Origin: Cudoniella acicularis
Taxonomy: Eukaryota > Ascomycota > Leotiomycetes > Helotiales > Helotiaceae
Direction: 5' to 3'
Assembly: GCA_013054445.1 (NCBI GenBank)
Contig: JAAMPI010000002.1
Span: forward strand, 1-64,000
DNA length: 64,000 nucleotides
In this document: positions 1 through 11,324 of the stretch, in pieces
Numbering within the stretch: the first letter of the stretch is position 1
How the letters are laid out: each line of letters opens with the position of its first letter
The notes under the pieces: model-generated
What the model was told of the DNA's origin: nothing
Database searches by the model: none
Seen by the model: only the letters and a program-made list of their open reading frames with translations
Translations under genes and position numbers: made by a program

Positions 1-225
1 GAAATATGTGAATATCAGAAGGGGGGATAGCAAGATCTTTTGACATAGTATTCTCGAAATAGTTAATTCGAAGCTTCACCTAAGGTGAGACAAAGCGAGC
101 GAAATCGTATTTAGCTTGCTGCGAGTAATTGCTTGTTTTTTTCTTTGTGAGTGCTGAATGTGCGTCCTTAGCTTCTTGGCGTTGTTGTTCTTTGTTTTCG
201 TTTTGGGAAATGCGGGAGATGTGTC

Positions 226-458
226 TCAGATTCGGGCGAGGGGTAATAATAGAAGGCGTTGTGATTTTTGCTCAAGGCGTTCCGATTGCTTGAACTGATT
301 GGTGATGTTTTCGATGCGTTGAAGCCTCTCGCTTGCTTCCCGTAATTCCCGAGTTTCGTGTGACGGTCTTATCTCTCTTCCTATAACGTTGTGATTGTAT
401 AGCTTGCTGAGCACCGAGCCCTCATCTGTCTCCCAAAGCAACTGGCTCGTAGAGACAT
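226..458 (-). CDS. Small uncertain ORF, charged helix-rich
   Basis: A 76-codon open frame starts at an ATG complementary to 456-458. The predicted peptide is rich in Glu, Arg, Gln and Leu (for example REASERLQRIENI), compatible with a short coiled coil. No family is recognised. It lies immediately downstream of the Zn2Cys6 regulator on the same strand and could be its 3' UTR, part of another gene running off the left edge, or chance. No clear splice continuation was found. Low confidence. Confidence 0.2.
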
Positions 459-486
459 AGCCGCCTATGGATACACACCCAAACCC

Positions 487-2189
487 CTATGTCCTACTAA
501 CATTGTATACCCTAAATGTTCTCATCAGTTGCCCACCGATCCACTCCCGTTGTCCTTCTCTGAGCTTTAGATCCATCTCAAGAACAGCTCCAAGAGGATT
601 AAGCAACACAAACCCTCCCAATGCCAGGCCTCTGAGGTAATGGATATCAGGAACTGAAATTCCAGGAGGATGAGGGTACCGTATGCTCTTGTCTCCAATG
701 CGGCCGGGTCTTGTCCGATCCCCAAGATGATAAGGAATACTTGCACATATGTTGTCCACCTCAAGTTGGATTCTACCCTGAGAAAGGTCTTGTTGGGCCA
801 GGTTCGACGCAGTCTGTTCATGTTGGGAAAGTAACGAGAGAATGGAACGTTGAACTCTGATCTTCGCAAGTCGATACTTGTTCCAAATACCGCTAGCAGT
901 GATGCTTGGGTACACATCGCAATATTGCTGATACAACCCTGCACGCTGAATACCAGGTGAGATGCAATTTGGTCCATGTACGGCGATTGGCCGCCAGAAA
1001 GATGGGATAGAAGTGCTCCAGGCAGCTAGACGACTCTCAATTTCTGCAGCTTGAACGAGAAGAGGAAAAATTCCAGTCTGATGAGAGTTTTTTTCTCCTT
1101 GATCTTGCATTAATCGAACGACAGAGGCGTTTAAATTAGCCACGTCCATACATATCGTATCCAAACGGACGCCAGGTGGCAGATCCGAGTCTTCTGCAAT
1201 GTTTTTCCAAGAATATACATCATCGCGGAGTGGTTGAGAATCTCGATAAGCTTTTTCAATCTGCTATTGTCAGGAATTATATTTAGCACATTCGGCTAAA
1301 GAAACATACTAGCTGACCTCGAACGTCAAAAAGCAACCCTTGAGAAATGTCACTCTTGAATCCGTTCAAGCCTCTGTGTTTTATGAGGGCCAAGGCTCCT
1401 CCAGGTGGGCCTTCGAAGAAGCTTTTCTCTTGGCCGTGCTAATCAAAGTCTCCAAGAGGATTGGTCAGTTATTCAACAAAACTGCATTTGGGATGTTACC
1501 TCATATAGCTGAAGGAGAAGAACCCCCATGAGCATTTCGTCATTTGAGCAAGCCTCGGGTTTCGATAGTTGGTCTTTCATAGCCGAAAGAGCCTTAAGAT
1601 AATACGATCTTGAAAAGGGCGAGTCTGGTGTTCTATTCATCCAGGCCAGGAAAAGACAAGTCGCTACTGCCATTATTGACATTCTTATCGTGGAATCGGG
1701 CTTAGCACGCAAGAATGTTGGGGCAATATGACCCACGAGACCACGTCGTTCAAAGGGGGTTTGAGACGATGGGGTAGCATAAATCGCGAAATAGAAACTG
1801 AGCGGGAATTCTTCCAGATTCAGGGTCAGTTTGGAAGATGAAACAAGACCCATTGAAGATAAGCACGGATCCTGAGACATATTTCTAGCGACCAGCTTAT
1901 GCAATTTCGTAGCATCTTCTTCGATTCTGGCCTTTACTATTGCATTCTTTCGTCGCTCAACGCTCTTTTTGGCAACGGTTGTCTGGTCTCTCCATGCCAG
2001 ATCGAATTGATGTACATATCCTGGACATTTCTGCTTAGTTTTAATGCAGTACGAGCATTCGGGCTCTGCTTCGTCACACTGTGTTTTCGGAGTTAATAAA
2101 GCACGAGATTGAAGGAAGGAAAGGAAGACCTTGATGCGACGCCTCTTGCAAACAGCACAACCTCGACTTGGTCGCCCGGTGTGGACCAT
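487..2189 (-). CDS. Zn(II)2Cys6 fungal-specific transcription factor
   Basis: Nuclear DNA-binding regulator. Four exons: 2130-2189, 1500-2078, 1310-1438 and 487-1260. Introns are 2079-2129, 1439-1499 and 1261-1309, all GT-AG, and the joined CDS is 1542 nt (513 aa), an exact multiple of three. The first intron splits the zinc cluster; after splicing it reads CAVCKRRRIKCDE...CSYC...KC, the canonical Cx2Cx6Cx6Cx2Cx6C spacing at about residues 10-36. Downstream is a fungal-specific TF domain with the typical GPPGGALALIKHRG stretch near residue 220. An in-frame ATG 10 codons upstream (2219) is an alternative start, but the zinc cluster follows more tightly from 2189. Target genes cannot be told from sequence. 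It looks intact. Confidence 0.88.
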
Positions 2190-3133
2190 TGTACGTTGAA
2201 TAAACTGGTGTTTCTCCACAACCTCTTAGTTCGGTGGGGTTCTTCGAAGTGGGTGAAGGTACGGTGACAAGTGACAAGTCTATTTTCGTGGATATAGGAG
2301 AGGAGAGGCGCGGGAAGCGTATCGTTTAATGCTCAGCCACACTAGGTGCTTTTGAGTACGATGCTCAAATAAGCTTGACCACGTCGATCGATCCGCGCAC
2401 CCTCACTGAACTGTCTCTGTTCCTATGATGATTGTACTAGCATCATTAGAAGACACATAGGTGCAATACTGCATCACTAGCAAGCGAAAGCGATATTATG
2501 ACAAAGCAGCTAAGCCGAGTTATGAATCCATGCGTTGTGATGCAGAAACCTGGATATATCAGACCGATCATTGGGTGGTTACGGCCGAAACGCTTCCCGT
2601 GGTCAGTATGGTCGCTTCTTAGGTACCGTTCCCATCGGTTCTTAGTGTTCCCAAAACCCGTGACCTCGAACTTGAGCGCAATGTCAACCATATTAGGCCA
2701 AGTCCGTGACGACTGCTTATGCCCCGGAGAGAGTCGTCCGACAAGCTCTTCAGGAGCACTTATTCCTCTTGAGGGTAACGGTGTACTTGGCGGGCGGTAT
2801 TATTGACCCGAATAGGAACAATTAACTTCCAAAATCCGTTACTAAGCTTACGATCTCTTCGATCTTGATGGTTTCGATGAGATGCATTCAATTCCTACTT
2901 CCGTTTCACTTCCTACATCCGTAGTGTTCTTTTTATACCCTGGTTGCAAGAAGTATAAGATACAGCTCCGGGCTGTCCAGAATGGCTCATCTCGAACCTC
3001 ATCAGCTTTCCTGAACACTTGAGCACTTGCTCAAACTAGACCTCAAAACCTAGAGTAGAAACACGACTTCAGAACTACTCTTGTCTTCAACAAATATAAT
3101 TTTATCCGCTGGACATTTCCACAACCGGCAACT
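2190..3133. other. Intergenic, divergent promoter region
   Basis: This is the upstream region of the Zn2Cys6 gene (leftward) and of the DUF2306 pseudogene (rightward). Short ORFs at 2446-2806 overlap on opposite strands and show no family resemblance. Nothing else is supported. Confidence 0.5.
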
Positions 3134-4220
3134 ATGGCGTCACAAACTTCTGACTTTACTCTGCCAGCTCAGAGCCCCAAGAAGACTTCCAAGTTCGTCA
3201 CCGCAATGCGCAAAATTTATAGGCTACTTGGATTTCAAAAAGGATATAATTTTCCGCTTTGTGAGTATTTCACAGCAGCTCTTCTCCACACCCTTTCTGA
3301 TTTCCGCAGTTATCATATTCGCAGGCGCTATGCTTGGCTTTACTCTGGCACGACTCTCCTTTCTTTCCGTGTCAGGAAACTCTTCTGGCAGTTTTAAGAA
3401 CAATGCGTCCCCTGGGGAGTGGTATTATGATCATGCTGGACATTATCGAATCGGAATCACCCTCCACCTCGCAACGTGTCTCCCATCGGGGTTTCTCATG
3501 ATCTGGCAGTTCGTACCGTCATCCGTCACAAGTTTCTTATCTTCCACCGCATCAACGGATACGTCATCGTCATTCTCGTCTTCTTGTCCAACATTGGAGC
3601 TCTCATGACTGCCCGCAGGGCCTTTGGGGGAACACTTGACATTCAAGGCGCTGTCGGAACCCTGGTGATTCTGGTGACAATCTCCATCGGCATGGCCTAT
3701 TATAATATTAAGCGCCTGAAAATTGACCAACACCGCGCCTGGATGCTGCGGGCCATGTTCTATCTGGGAGTCATCATCACCACTCGACTCATCATGATCA
3801 ATTCTGCGTCCATCATCACTTTGATTGGAGACTACTATTAAATCCAGTCCTGTGATCAGATAGCATTTGATACTTCCCCTGCTTTCGCAGCGAAGTTGTA
3901 TCCTCAGTGTGCCCTCGGGTACACAGGGAACCCACTGGTTACCGTGAAAGCTGATTTCAATGGCGACATGGGACCACAGGAAGTTGGACCCGGCTTAGGG
4001 CTGAGTTTTGGGATGGCGATCTGGATTTCGCTAATAATGCATCTCGTTAGAGTCGAGATCTACCTGGGTTTGACGCCTGGGGACAGTGAGTTACGAGAAA
4101 CAGTTGGAGGCGGGATTCAACCATCCAGGAAGTGCTGGTTTGACGTCGGATCGGTGGGGAGATGCGGCAACTTGGCAACCAAAGAGGTCTGAATCTCTCG
4201 CTGAGACCGAGAGCAAGTAA
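3134..4220 (+). pseudogene. DUF2306-type multi-pass membrane protein, decayed
   Basis: Reads as a fungal DUF2306 integral membrane protein. The N-terminus MASQTSDF starts at 3134, and a 49-bp intron (3261-3309, GTGAGT...CGCAG) joins the first cytosolic segment to a TM helix (FIIFAGAMLGF). Conserved segments GHYRIGITLHLATCLPSG, RINGY, IDQHRAWMLR and LSFGMAIW follow. Three lesions are visible. One base is missing near 3517, after WQFVP, so the expected VIRHKFL segment sits in the next frame. An in-frame TAA lies at 3839-3841 after the GDYY motif. A small deletion with frame change lies near 4083-4092, after LTPGDSE, beyond which VSYEKQLEAGF and the tail run to a TAA at 4218-4220. Either a real pseudogene or, less likely with three separate lesions, sequencing error. 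DUF2306 function is unknown. Confidence 0.8.
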
Positions 4221-4963
4221 GAGGATTGATCAAATGAAGAGCACCAATCGCTGAAGGAAGAGGGAGGGACGTATCCAGAGGTCATTCGCAGGATAGTTGC
4301 ATATATTGATTGTCTTCGGAGTCGCGTGAATTTGGTGTTGGCGCGTCGGCTTTGAGTTTGTCGCGATTGTGCAGTGCGTTGTTGGCGTTCAACGCTGGAA
4401 ATTGGATGGCTTGGAGCCGAGTGTATACTAGTTGAACAATGTCAAAAGAATGCGCTACTTTCATCTTGAGCACAGCAGTATAAGAGTGCGTGCGGTGATG
4501 GTAGTACTCGAGTGGAAGGATGACTTGAGAATGTACTTCGCACCCCAGGACAATATATATTTGCAGCACCAAAAAAAGAAAAAGAGAAACACAAGCACGT
4601 GCATTAACGTAGCGCTGATCATCCACTCGGCGATTTGGAACCGCCCCTGTCCAAGGCGCGGAAGCACAGCAACACAAATGACCACGCACACGCAGCCGCG
4701 GCCACGGCAAAACCACGATTCCTTGCTACAGCGCCTCTTAGTAGCCCAATTAAGGTCAATAACAACATCCGTTTCTTCGTGAACCTCGTCGCTATGCTGG
4801 CTCCAGAAACAATGCGCCAGCGACTCCAGCAACTCCAGCAACTCCAGTAAAACCCCCATAACCTTACACCAATCCCACTCCCACCGGTAATCGAGCGACA
4901 ACCCGCAAGCTACTACTGCACCTGCCCACGAGGACCGAGCGCGTCTCTCCCCTAAAAAGCACT
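4221..4963. other. Intergenic, 5' region of the apsB-like gene
   Basis: No gene is recognised. Several short overlapping ORFs on both strands (4282-4988) show no domain. The A-rich tract at 4569-4590 and the rising GC toward 4960 fit a promoter/5' UTR for the gene starting at 4964. Confidence 0.45.
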
Positions 4964-7372
4964 GTGCCCAAACACCACCTCCACCCACGTACTGCTATCT
5001 CACCGCTGGCAGAGCTCGAATGCGACGCGTTGGACACGTTCGAGATGGCGGAGGAAGACGAACACTCAGAAATGACAACCCCAGAAGATGCGCGACCGCA
5101 GACGGCGCGCAAGGACTCGCGCAAAGTGCCTGGTGGCTTTGGCATCGACGACGTGGATGATCTCTCACCACAGAAGGAGACCTTCGAGGATTCCATGTTT
5201 GAGAATGCGCTTGCGCACGAGCAAAAGAACCAAATTCCCTCCCTCGATCCCACAAGTCTTCCCGCCTTACCACCGCCTGGAGACAGCAGTTTACTCTACA
5301 ACCATAGCGAAAACGGAAATGATAGTGACGGCTTTGTGGATTCTTTGGACGAAAGAGAAATGCAAAGGCATTTGAACGATGTAGAGTCCAGTTTTATGCC
5401 CGTTCCTTCGCCGATTAGTATGATGGAGCACAAGGGACAGGACGATACATATCTTTTCGATGGAGCGCCGGGCGGGCAACCTACAAAAGAAACGGCAAAT
5501 TCAAGCAAACCAGACACATTCTCTGCGGATCAGAATACAACACCTCCAGCCTCTCCGCCTACACCTCCGAATGCCTACAAAACACCCGCTGGGCCCAGTA
5601 CCGGTGACTCGAACCAGGGTGAATCCATAATGGATGTTGGAAATACTACATCTTCGCTTGAAAATATGTCCTCTTCACCTACAGCAGCAGCTGCTGCGAG
5701 GACAGTGTCCCGAGCAATCTCAATGGCAAGCGCGGGAGGCCATAACGATTCGCATGATACAAGTGAAGGGCATGAAGGGCATTCAGAGGAACACTCTGAC
5801 ATGGAAGGCGATTACGACTATGAAGCAACGCCAAGGAAACCAAAAGCGAATGCTTTGCCTGACTCTCCTGACGACCGATCAACTCTACGCCATCGTCTCT
5901 CCAATAATAGTTTGGAGAATTTTGTCACGGATGCTGGAAGTACTCCCGGGGGCCCCCTGTTGAATCGCAAACCATCGGGAAGGCGACCAAAATTTCTCAG
6001 AAGTAGACACGCAAGCCAGCACTCGTCAGTGTCCTCGTTCATAACAAACCCAGACTCACATGATGGAAGCGAGATCACTCTTGGGGCAGACTACGCGCTT
6101 CAATCTGGAGGGGCCGTTCCAGCAGCGGGGTTTTCGCGGAATAGCAGCATCACATTATCGCGAACAATCAGCTTAGGTAGCATTGCTTCCGGCATCGAGG
6201 ATTATTCTGGTAGTGCTGACTCGTCTGGTCGTTTATTGGACGGCAGTCTTGCAACTTTGACCGAGGAAGAGCAGAACAGGGAGCGCAGGGCTATCGAAGA
6301 TCTTTCGCCTCCGGAAACTCCCCGAGCCACAACAAGACCCATGGCTGCGCCGACCGACACGATAATTGCCCGACATGTACGCAATGTGCAGGTACCAGAG
6401 TCCCTGGCGAAGGAATATCGAAGCAAGAGCGGTGTATCATCGCCTAATAAGCGATCGGCTTTTACGAGTGCTTCACTCGGGCGTAATGGAAAGAACCTCA
6501 CCTTGAAAGAACAAAGCAGCACTATTGAAAGATTGTCAAAGGAGAATTTCGATTTGAAGTTGAAGGTGATGTTCCTCAGTGATCGCTTAGACAAGTTATC
6601 TGAGGAAGGGGTTAGGGAAATGATATCCGAAAATGTTGAGCTGAAAACCGGTCTTGCTGTTATGCAGCGAGATAATAAAGCGCTCAAGCGGAGAGTGAAG
6701 GAACTCGAGAAGCAATTAAAAGATGACGAGGAGAGGCCAAGCACAGCTCGCTCGGGGACTTCAGCTGGAGATCCTAGCCCAAAATGGTTTGATCAAGAGG
6801 GTGCTCAAGAGCGAGAGGAAGAACTTCTTTATCTTAGGGAACGGGTTGAGGAGTATGTGACGGAAATTGAAAAGCTGCGGAATGACAGTGTTGCTCGAGA
6901 GAACGAAAAGCGAAATCTTACAGAGATTGTGCGCTCTATGGGTGAACGGCGTGGCCAAAATCTGGATGCTCGAGAAGAAATGGATGTCTGGAAAGATCTT
7001 TTGGAGCAAGAAACAGCAAGACGTGAACAGGCTGACGAAGACAATAAGAAACTTCGTGAAGAGATATTCCGCCTTAAGACTGAAACATCCTCCGGGTCAG
7101 GTATTCCTGGCCTCAACCACACGACCAACATCTACAACATCACAAAGAAGAGACAAGCTTCACCATCAAGACCAAGATCTGGCATGTCTGACCGATTGGA
7201 GGATCGGAATGGTACTTTGGTTGCATCCAGTACTGTTGTTGATGATCTTAGAAGGGACTGCGAACAACTTCGACATGAAAATGCTGAGCTACGGAGAGAG
7301 GTTGGTGCGCAAACCTCGATGCTCACCTCGCGCAATCGTGAGAAAGAACGGCTATATATTTGTCTAGACTAG
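4964..7372 (+). CDS. apsB: ApsB/Mto1-like centrosomin-family protein, 3'-truncated
   Basis: N-terminal part of a microtubule-organising-centre protein of the centrosomin/Mto1/ApsB family, which recruits gamma-tubulin complexes to spindle poles and septal sites. The 802-codon frame has an acidic, Ser/Pro-rich disordered region (residues 1-490), then a Cnn_1N-type motif at about 503-590 (KEQSSTIERLSKENFDLKLK, with FLSDRLDKLS following), then long coiled-coil segments (590-800). Family members are usually well over 1000 residues; this one ends at ...NREKERLY followed by ICLD and TAG, exactly where base composition switches to the TA-rich island. The last four residues and the stop appear to come from the island, so the C-terminal coiled coil is missing. 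An alternative ATG lies at 5045. Whether the truncated product is made is unknown. Confidence 0.82.
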   Translation: MPKHHLHPRTAISPLAELECDALDTFEMAEEDEHSEMTTPEDARPQTARKDSRKVPGGFGIDDVDDLSPQKETFEDSMFENALAHEQKNQIPSLDPTSLPALPPPGDSSLLYNHSENGNDSDGFVDSLDEREMQRHLNDVESSFMPVPSPISMMEHKGQDDTYLFDGAPGGQPTKETANSSKPDTFSADQNTTPPASPPTPPNAYKTPAGPSTGDSNQGESIMDVGNTTSSLENMSSSPTAAAAARTVSRAISMASAGGHNDSHDTSEGHEGHSEEHSDMEGDYDYEATPRKPKANALPDSPDDRSTLRHRLSNNSLENFVTDAGSTPGGPLLNRKPSGRRPKFLRSRHASQHSSVSSFITNPDSHDGSEITLGADYALQSGGAVPAAGFSRNSSITLSRTISLGSIASGIEDYSGSADSSGRLLDGSLATLTEEEQNRERRAIEDLSPPETPRATTRPMAAPTDTIIARHVRNVQVPESLAKEYRSKSGVSSPNKRSAFTSASLGRNGKNLTLKEQSSTIERLSKENFDLKLKVMFLSDRLDKLSEEGVREMISENVELKTGLAVMQRDNKALKRRVKELEKQLKDDEERPSTARSGTSAGDPSPKWFDQEGAQEREEELLYLRERVEEYVTEIEKLRNDSVARENEKRNLTEIVRSMGERRGQNLDAREEMDVWKDLLEQETARREQADEDNKKLREEIFRLKTETSSGSGIPGLNHTTNIYNITKKRQASPSRPRSGMSDRLEDRNGTLVASSTVVDDLRRDCEQLRHENAELRREVGAQTSMLTSRNREKERLYICLD

Positions 7373-7851
7373 AGAACGTCCTTACGAAAATTGCTCTAGG
7401 GCGAAATTTCTATAACAAATATATAGTAGAGGGTAAGGATATAGATAAGAAGGTGACTAAGTAAGGAGAAATTAAATCACTAATTCCGTTTACTGATTAG
7501 GTTAAGAGCTAGATTTTATCGGTTGATTTATATTAGACTTATACTTTAAATAAAATGATTCCTATCTAGCTTTAAAATATTCTACTTATAACTTAATATT
7601 AAAGTACTAGTATATATATATCTCGTACGCGCGTCTTGTCTACTAAGACATATTAAGACAAGCCGGGGGTTTGTTTAGGTTTACTGCCCTATAGCGTTTA
7701 AAATAGAAGGGGCCTATTCTAGATCCTCTTCTATTAGAACTATAAATAGTGCCTATAATTACTTATTATCTAACTAAATCAAATCTCGTTTTCCTCTTTA
7801 TTCTCTATTTAACGTACTATTATCTATTTTAGTACGCCGCGTAATACCGTC

Positions 7852-9000
7852 GCCTCTAGTCTCTTTACCGACCGAACTCCTTAAAAATATCGTATAACAA
7901 TTGCCTATCGAAGACGCCCGTAACCTACTTTTAAGTAGCAAAACAATCTACAAAAAAGGCAAGCAGGCCTTCTACGAGACGTGCTTTCGTACTATTCCGG
8001 TCATCGCATCTCAAGCAGGCCTTCGTGAAGCTAAAGATCTCTTAGACAACGAATATTGTCGTTGCCTCTAAACAATATTTATTTTATTTGATTTAGAAGA
8101 GTGGCAAGTTCCTTAAAGCAGGCTTGCTTCGGTCTTAGCCAAAGGCCTCCAAGTTTCTACTAAACTCGATACTATTATAATATACGATAATCTAAAGAGA
8201 TCATCGGTTATTAGCTAGATAATACTCGTACAAATCATAGAGGCAATAGAATACTATCTATTGCCCAAAGACACTAACCCGTTTAAAGTCTAGCTCCGAA
8301 ATATATGCTTACACTATAGTCAAGAATTACACTTCTACCGCCAATTTCTCGAGCTAGTGGAATCCATAGACCTTAGATTCGATAAGAAGCAACCGGAAAG
8401 CTACTTAGTACGCGATTTTAAACGATCCTTATCCCTTGTACCGAACCTTTAGGAGTTATCACTAATTGTCAATAGCGATAATATACTTTCTTCTAAGATA
8501 GTCAGGCGTATTACGAAAAGTATTAGATCTAAGACGTTTAAGAGGCTGACTATTAATGTGATATTTACTTCTAAAAGACAACTTTAAAAAATTCTAAGCC
8601 CTTTAAAAGGTTTAATAAAGGAAATAATATTAGAAGCGGTGACTTTTAACGACTAGTCATTTGTTAACTTTCTTAGTTATCTTTAAGTCAACTTCTCCTT
8701 AGATTATATTTGTTTAAAGGATATCTAGGAGGATGATAAGGGCGAAGGATATGAGGTACTTGATCGAGCAGAATTTGATAAAGAGGATATAGGAAAAGGC
8801 CTTAGCATGTTAAAATTTGATATCCTTAGTATATTACTCGTACGGGGTCAAATCTGAAGCTAGGGTAGAGAATATATAGTCTTCTTTAAATTTGAGAATA
8901 TCTTCGTAATAACTAGAATATAGGTCGTCAGTTTCGAGGCGGTTTTGACTCATCACATAAGCAAGTCGAATAACGATCTAGAGGGAATACGCTTTATATA
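7852..9000 (+). pseudogene. RIP-degraded F-box protein gene
   Basis: One frame, read through its stops, gives SLPTELLKNIV*QLPIEDARN followed by LLLSSKTIYKKGK. This is a fungal F-box motif (LPxELLxxI, then LP.EDARN, then a short Leu-rich helix). The frame continues for over 300 codons with a leucine-rich character. About a dozen stops, mostly TAG or TAA where CAG/CAA/TGG would be expected (for example at V*Q and LEEWQVP*), are typical of RIP. A TATA-like and CT-rich stretch lies upstream at 7730-7840. It resembles the second F-box relic at 14070. F-box proteins are SCF ubiquitin-ligase substrate receptors; the target of this one is unknown. Confidence 0.65.
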
Positions 9001-10560
9001 ACAAAGAGTAAGAAGTAAGAAAGTCTAAAACGGGACCTCTAGACCCTAAAATATCCGGGTCTAGTTCTGGCCCCCTTCCCTCTGCGGTGGCAGGGGCTAT
9101 ATTATCTCTAGCACAAAGGGTGGATGTCTTAGAGTCCAAATTGGCTACCTAAAAAGGCTGAAGGGACCTAAAATGTGATTCGGATGATTCTAACTGTGGC
9201 ACCTGCTTGTCTTTCTTGATAAATCTAGCGCGTCTGATTTTAGCGTCTAAGAGCCTAGTATAGGGATCTTTTTCTATCTGCTCACGGGATTACTGTATAT
9301 ATAATGGTTCGCCTAGGGCTTGACTGAAGTACACATTAGAAATTAGAGCCTTCTCTCTAAGGACCTGTTAGTCTGACCTTGTCATAATAGTATTAAAGAG
9401 AATATAGCCAAGTATAAGTGGTATTGCGACTGGTTTACTTTAACATTTAAATACGTAGTATTGGTCGTTTTGACAAATTATAGCTATTATAGCCGGCATA
9501 GCTAGCTAACAATTCTATTCCTATTCTCCCTCTCTCTCCTACACATAAAAAAAGAGAAGAAAATACTATAAATTATAATTAAACCTTAATAGATTTAGAT
9601 CAAAGCCAACGAAATAATAATAGTAGTCAACATCGCTAACACACTCGGGAGCCTGCGATTGATTTGAACCCCTGATCCTGTAAAGAGCCCAAGCTCCGTC
9701 GGAGACGTTAAAGCTAGCGCTACCGACGATCGAGAAGTTACGTGTCCCTAAGTTATATTGAAGTTTATAGGGGAGAGGGTTTGGTTAGAATAGGTTGTAT
9801 TTGTATAGGGTAGAGACGTGTTGGGTGAAGTGAGCTGGGTATCTGTTTGACAGGGCGCACTACTTATAGTAGAAGTCGGGGTGAATATATCGCTTAACCC
9901 GTCTAAAGGAATATCACTAAAGCTGATAATCCTAGAACCGAACAGGTCGCCGATCTGGATTTGGACGGTCGCTGCGACTTTAAATGACGAGCTATTATTT
10001 ATTAAAGGGGGGCTAGTAGGAGCTGTGGTCGGTTGGGCTATAGTAGTGTTCTAGAATCTCTATCCCGAATCCCCTTTATTGAGAGCCAGGACTAGACTAT
10101 AAGACGTAAGGATCGGATAGAGAGAAGAAAGACGCATGATAGTAGCTTATGAGGTTTGGAAGTAGATGAAAAAATAAGAAAACAAAAATTTAAGATTCTA
10201 GGAGCGAGAAGCGTAGAATATCTCTTAGGGAAGAAGCTCTTCTAATCTAGAATACGCTTAGTTTAGAAACGGCGAACAGAAGAGTCCGAATAGGGAGCCC
10301 TTAGGCCAATTAAAGTAGATCTCTCGTAAGGAGGCCAGAATAGTCTTCTTACGTAGAACTAGAAACAGTCCTCTGAAAATAGTGACCTAATTTTGGCCGT
10401 TACGATAGCCTGTTTTAGTCCCTCGGGGTTGGCAAGTCTATAGGCGAAGCAAGTCCTACTTGACGAAAGGAGCCTAAAGCGGCTACCCCCTATCTACCTT
10501 CGGGTATAAAAGACTTTTATTGCCCTCTCTCTCTATACTAAACGGCGAGAACCTTTACCC
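9001..10560. other. RIP island segment without an identified gene
   Basis: 9040-9240 is somewhat less TA-rich and one frame reads as a small helix-like stretch (AILSLAQRVDVLESKLA) that may be a remnant N-terminus of an unknown ORF. A tRNA-like segment lies at 9646-9736. 10490-10560 has a TATA-like TATAAAAG followed by a CT-rich tract, resembling a fungal core promoter ahead of the following relics. No product is recognised. Confidence 0.35.
9646..9736 (-). other. tRNA-like / hairpin-rich segment
   Basis: On the minus strand there is a B-box-like GGTTCAAATC (complement of 9661-9670) preceded by GTCGGTAGCGC resembling a D-arm, and the ends carry a GGGAGCCT/AGGCTCCC relation. Between them are two perfect short hairpins, CTCCG-A-CGGAG and GAGC-TTGG-GCTC. 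The T-stem does not pair and no convincing anticodon arm can be drawn. It could be a RIP-damaged tRNA, a tRNA-derived SINE head, or chance. Confidence 0.2.
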
Positions 10561-10779
10561 TATTCTAGTTGATCTAGTTTATTTCTTAAATATCTAGTAT
10601 AGTAGACTATCTACGACTCCCCTATATCGAAAGCGGGTCTAAGAGCGGAGAAGGCTTAGCTTCGAGACGGAACGAGAAAGTATTAGAAGTGAAATCTAAG
10701 CGAAGGTACGAGTCTAAGAAAGAAAACGGCAAGGACTTAGACTAAGAAGTCGACGAACTTAGTAGATTATTTAGAGATT

Positions 10780-11110
10780 TTAGAGAGAAGTCTAATAAGG
10801 ATTCTAGTAAGTATTTTAGTAAAAAATCTGATAAGGAGTCTATCGAGAAATCCGATAAAGAGTCTAATAAAAAAATCTAAAAAGAATTCTAGTAAAAATT
10901 TAGACAAGTCCGATAAGATATCCGGCGGGTCTAATAATATGTCCGATAATATATAAGATCTTAAAAGAGCTAAAAGAATAATTTAAAGATTAGGGTTAAA
11001 TTCGAATAAGGGTCCTAAAGAGGAGTCTAGTAAGAAGTCGGACAAGGAGTATAATAGGAACTCCGATAACCCTAGTAAGAAAAATAGTAAAGGATCCGAG
11101 TACGAGCGAA
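10780..11110 (+). repeat. Degenerate Ser/Lys/Asp/Glu-coding low-complexity repeats
   Basis: Reiterated short units such as tccgataa(g/a)gagtctaa code for S-D-K-E-S / S-N-K-like blocks in one frame. They are interrupted by TAA/TAG. The unit recurs irregularly from about 10780 to 11110. It directly precedes the J-domain relic and may be the disordered N-terminal part of the same ancestral gene or of a separate one. Confidence 0.5.
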
Positions 11111-11324
11111 GTCAAAAGTCGAGGAAAGAGATAAGAACGTCTAGGGAAAGAGATCAGTCAGATGATATAACTAAGTAAGAAGAAACCTTATCAGGCAAAA
11201 CTATTAAACGTAATACTATAAATAGGAAGTAGACGAGAGAGGAAGAAAGTAAGGAGGATAAAAGTTTAGTAGAGTATACGAAGGCGACTCGCTATACTAA
11301 AGAGTAGAGAAAAGAGGTAACCCG

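Noticed and set aside
2446..2806. Overlapping 81- and 102-codon ORFs on opposite strands
   Set aside because: No domain, no splice continuation, and they lie in the promoter region between two divergent genes.
3081..3608. 175-codon ORF as the true DUF2306 frame from its ATG at 3081
   Set aside because: Its first 70 codons are in the wrong frame; the correct start is 3134 with a 49-bp intron joining into this frame.
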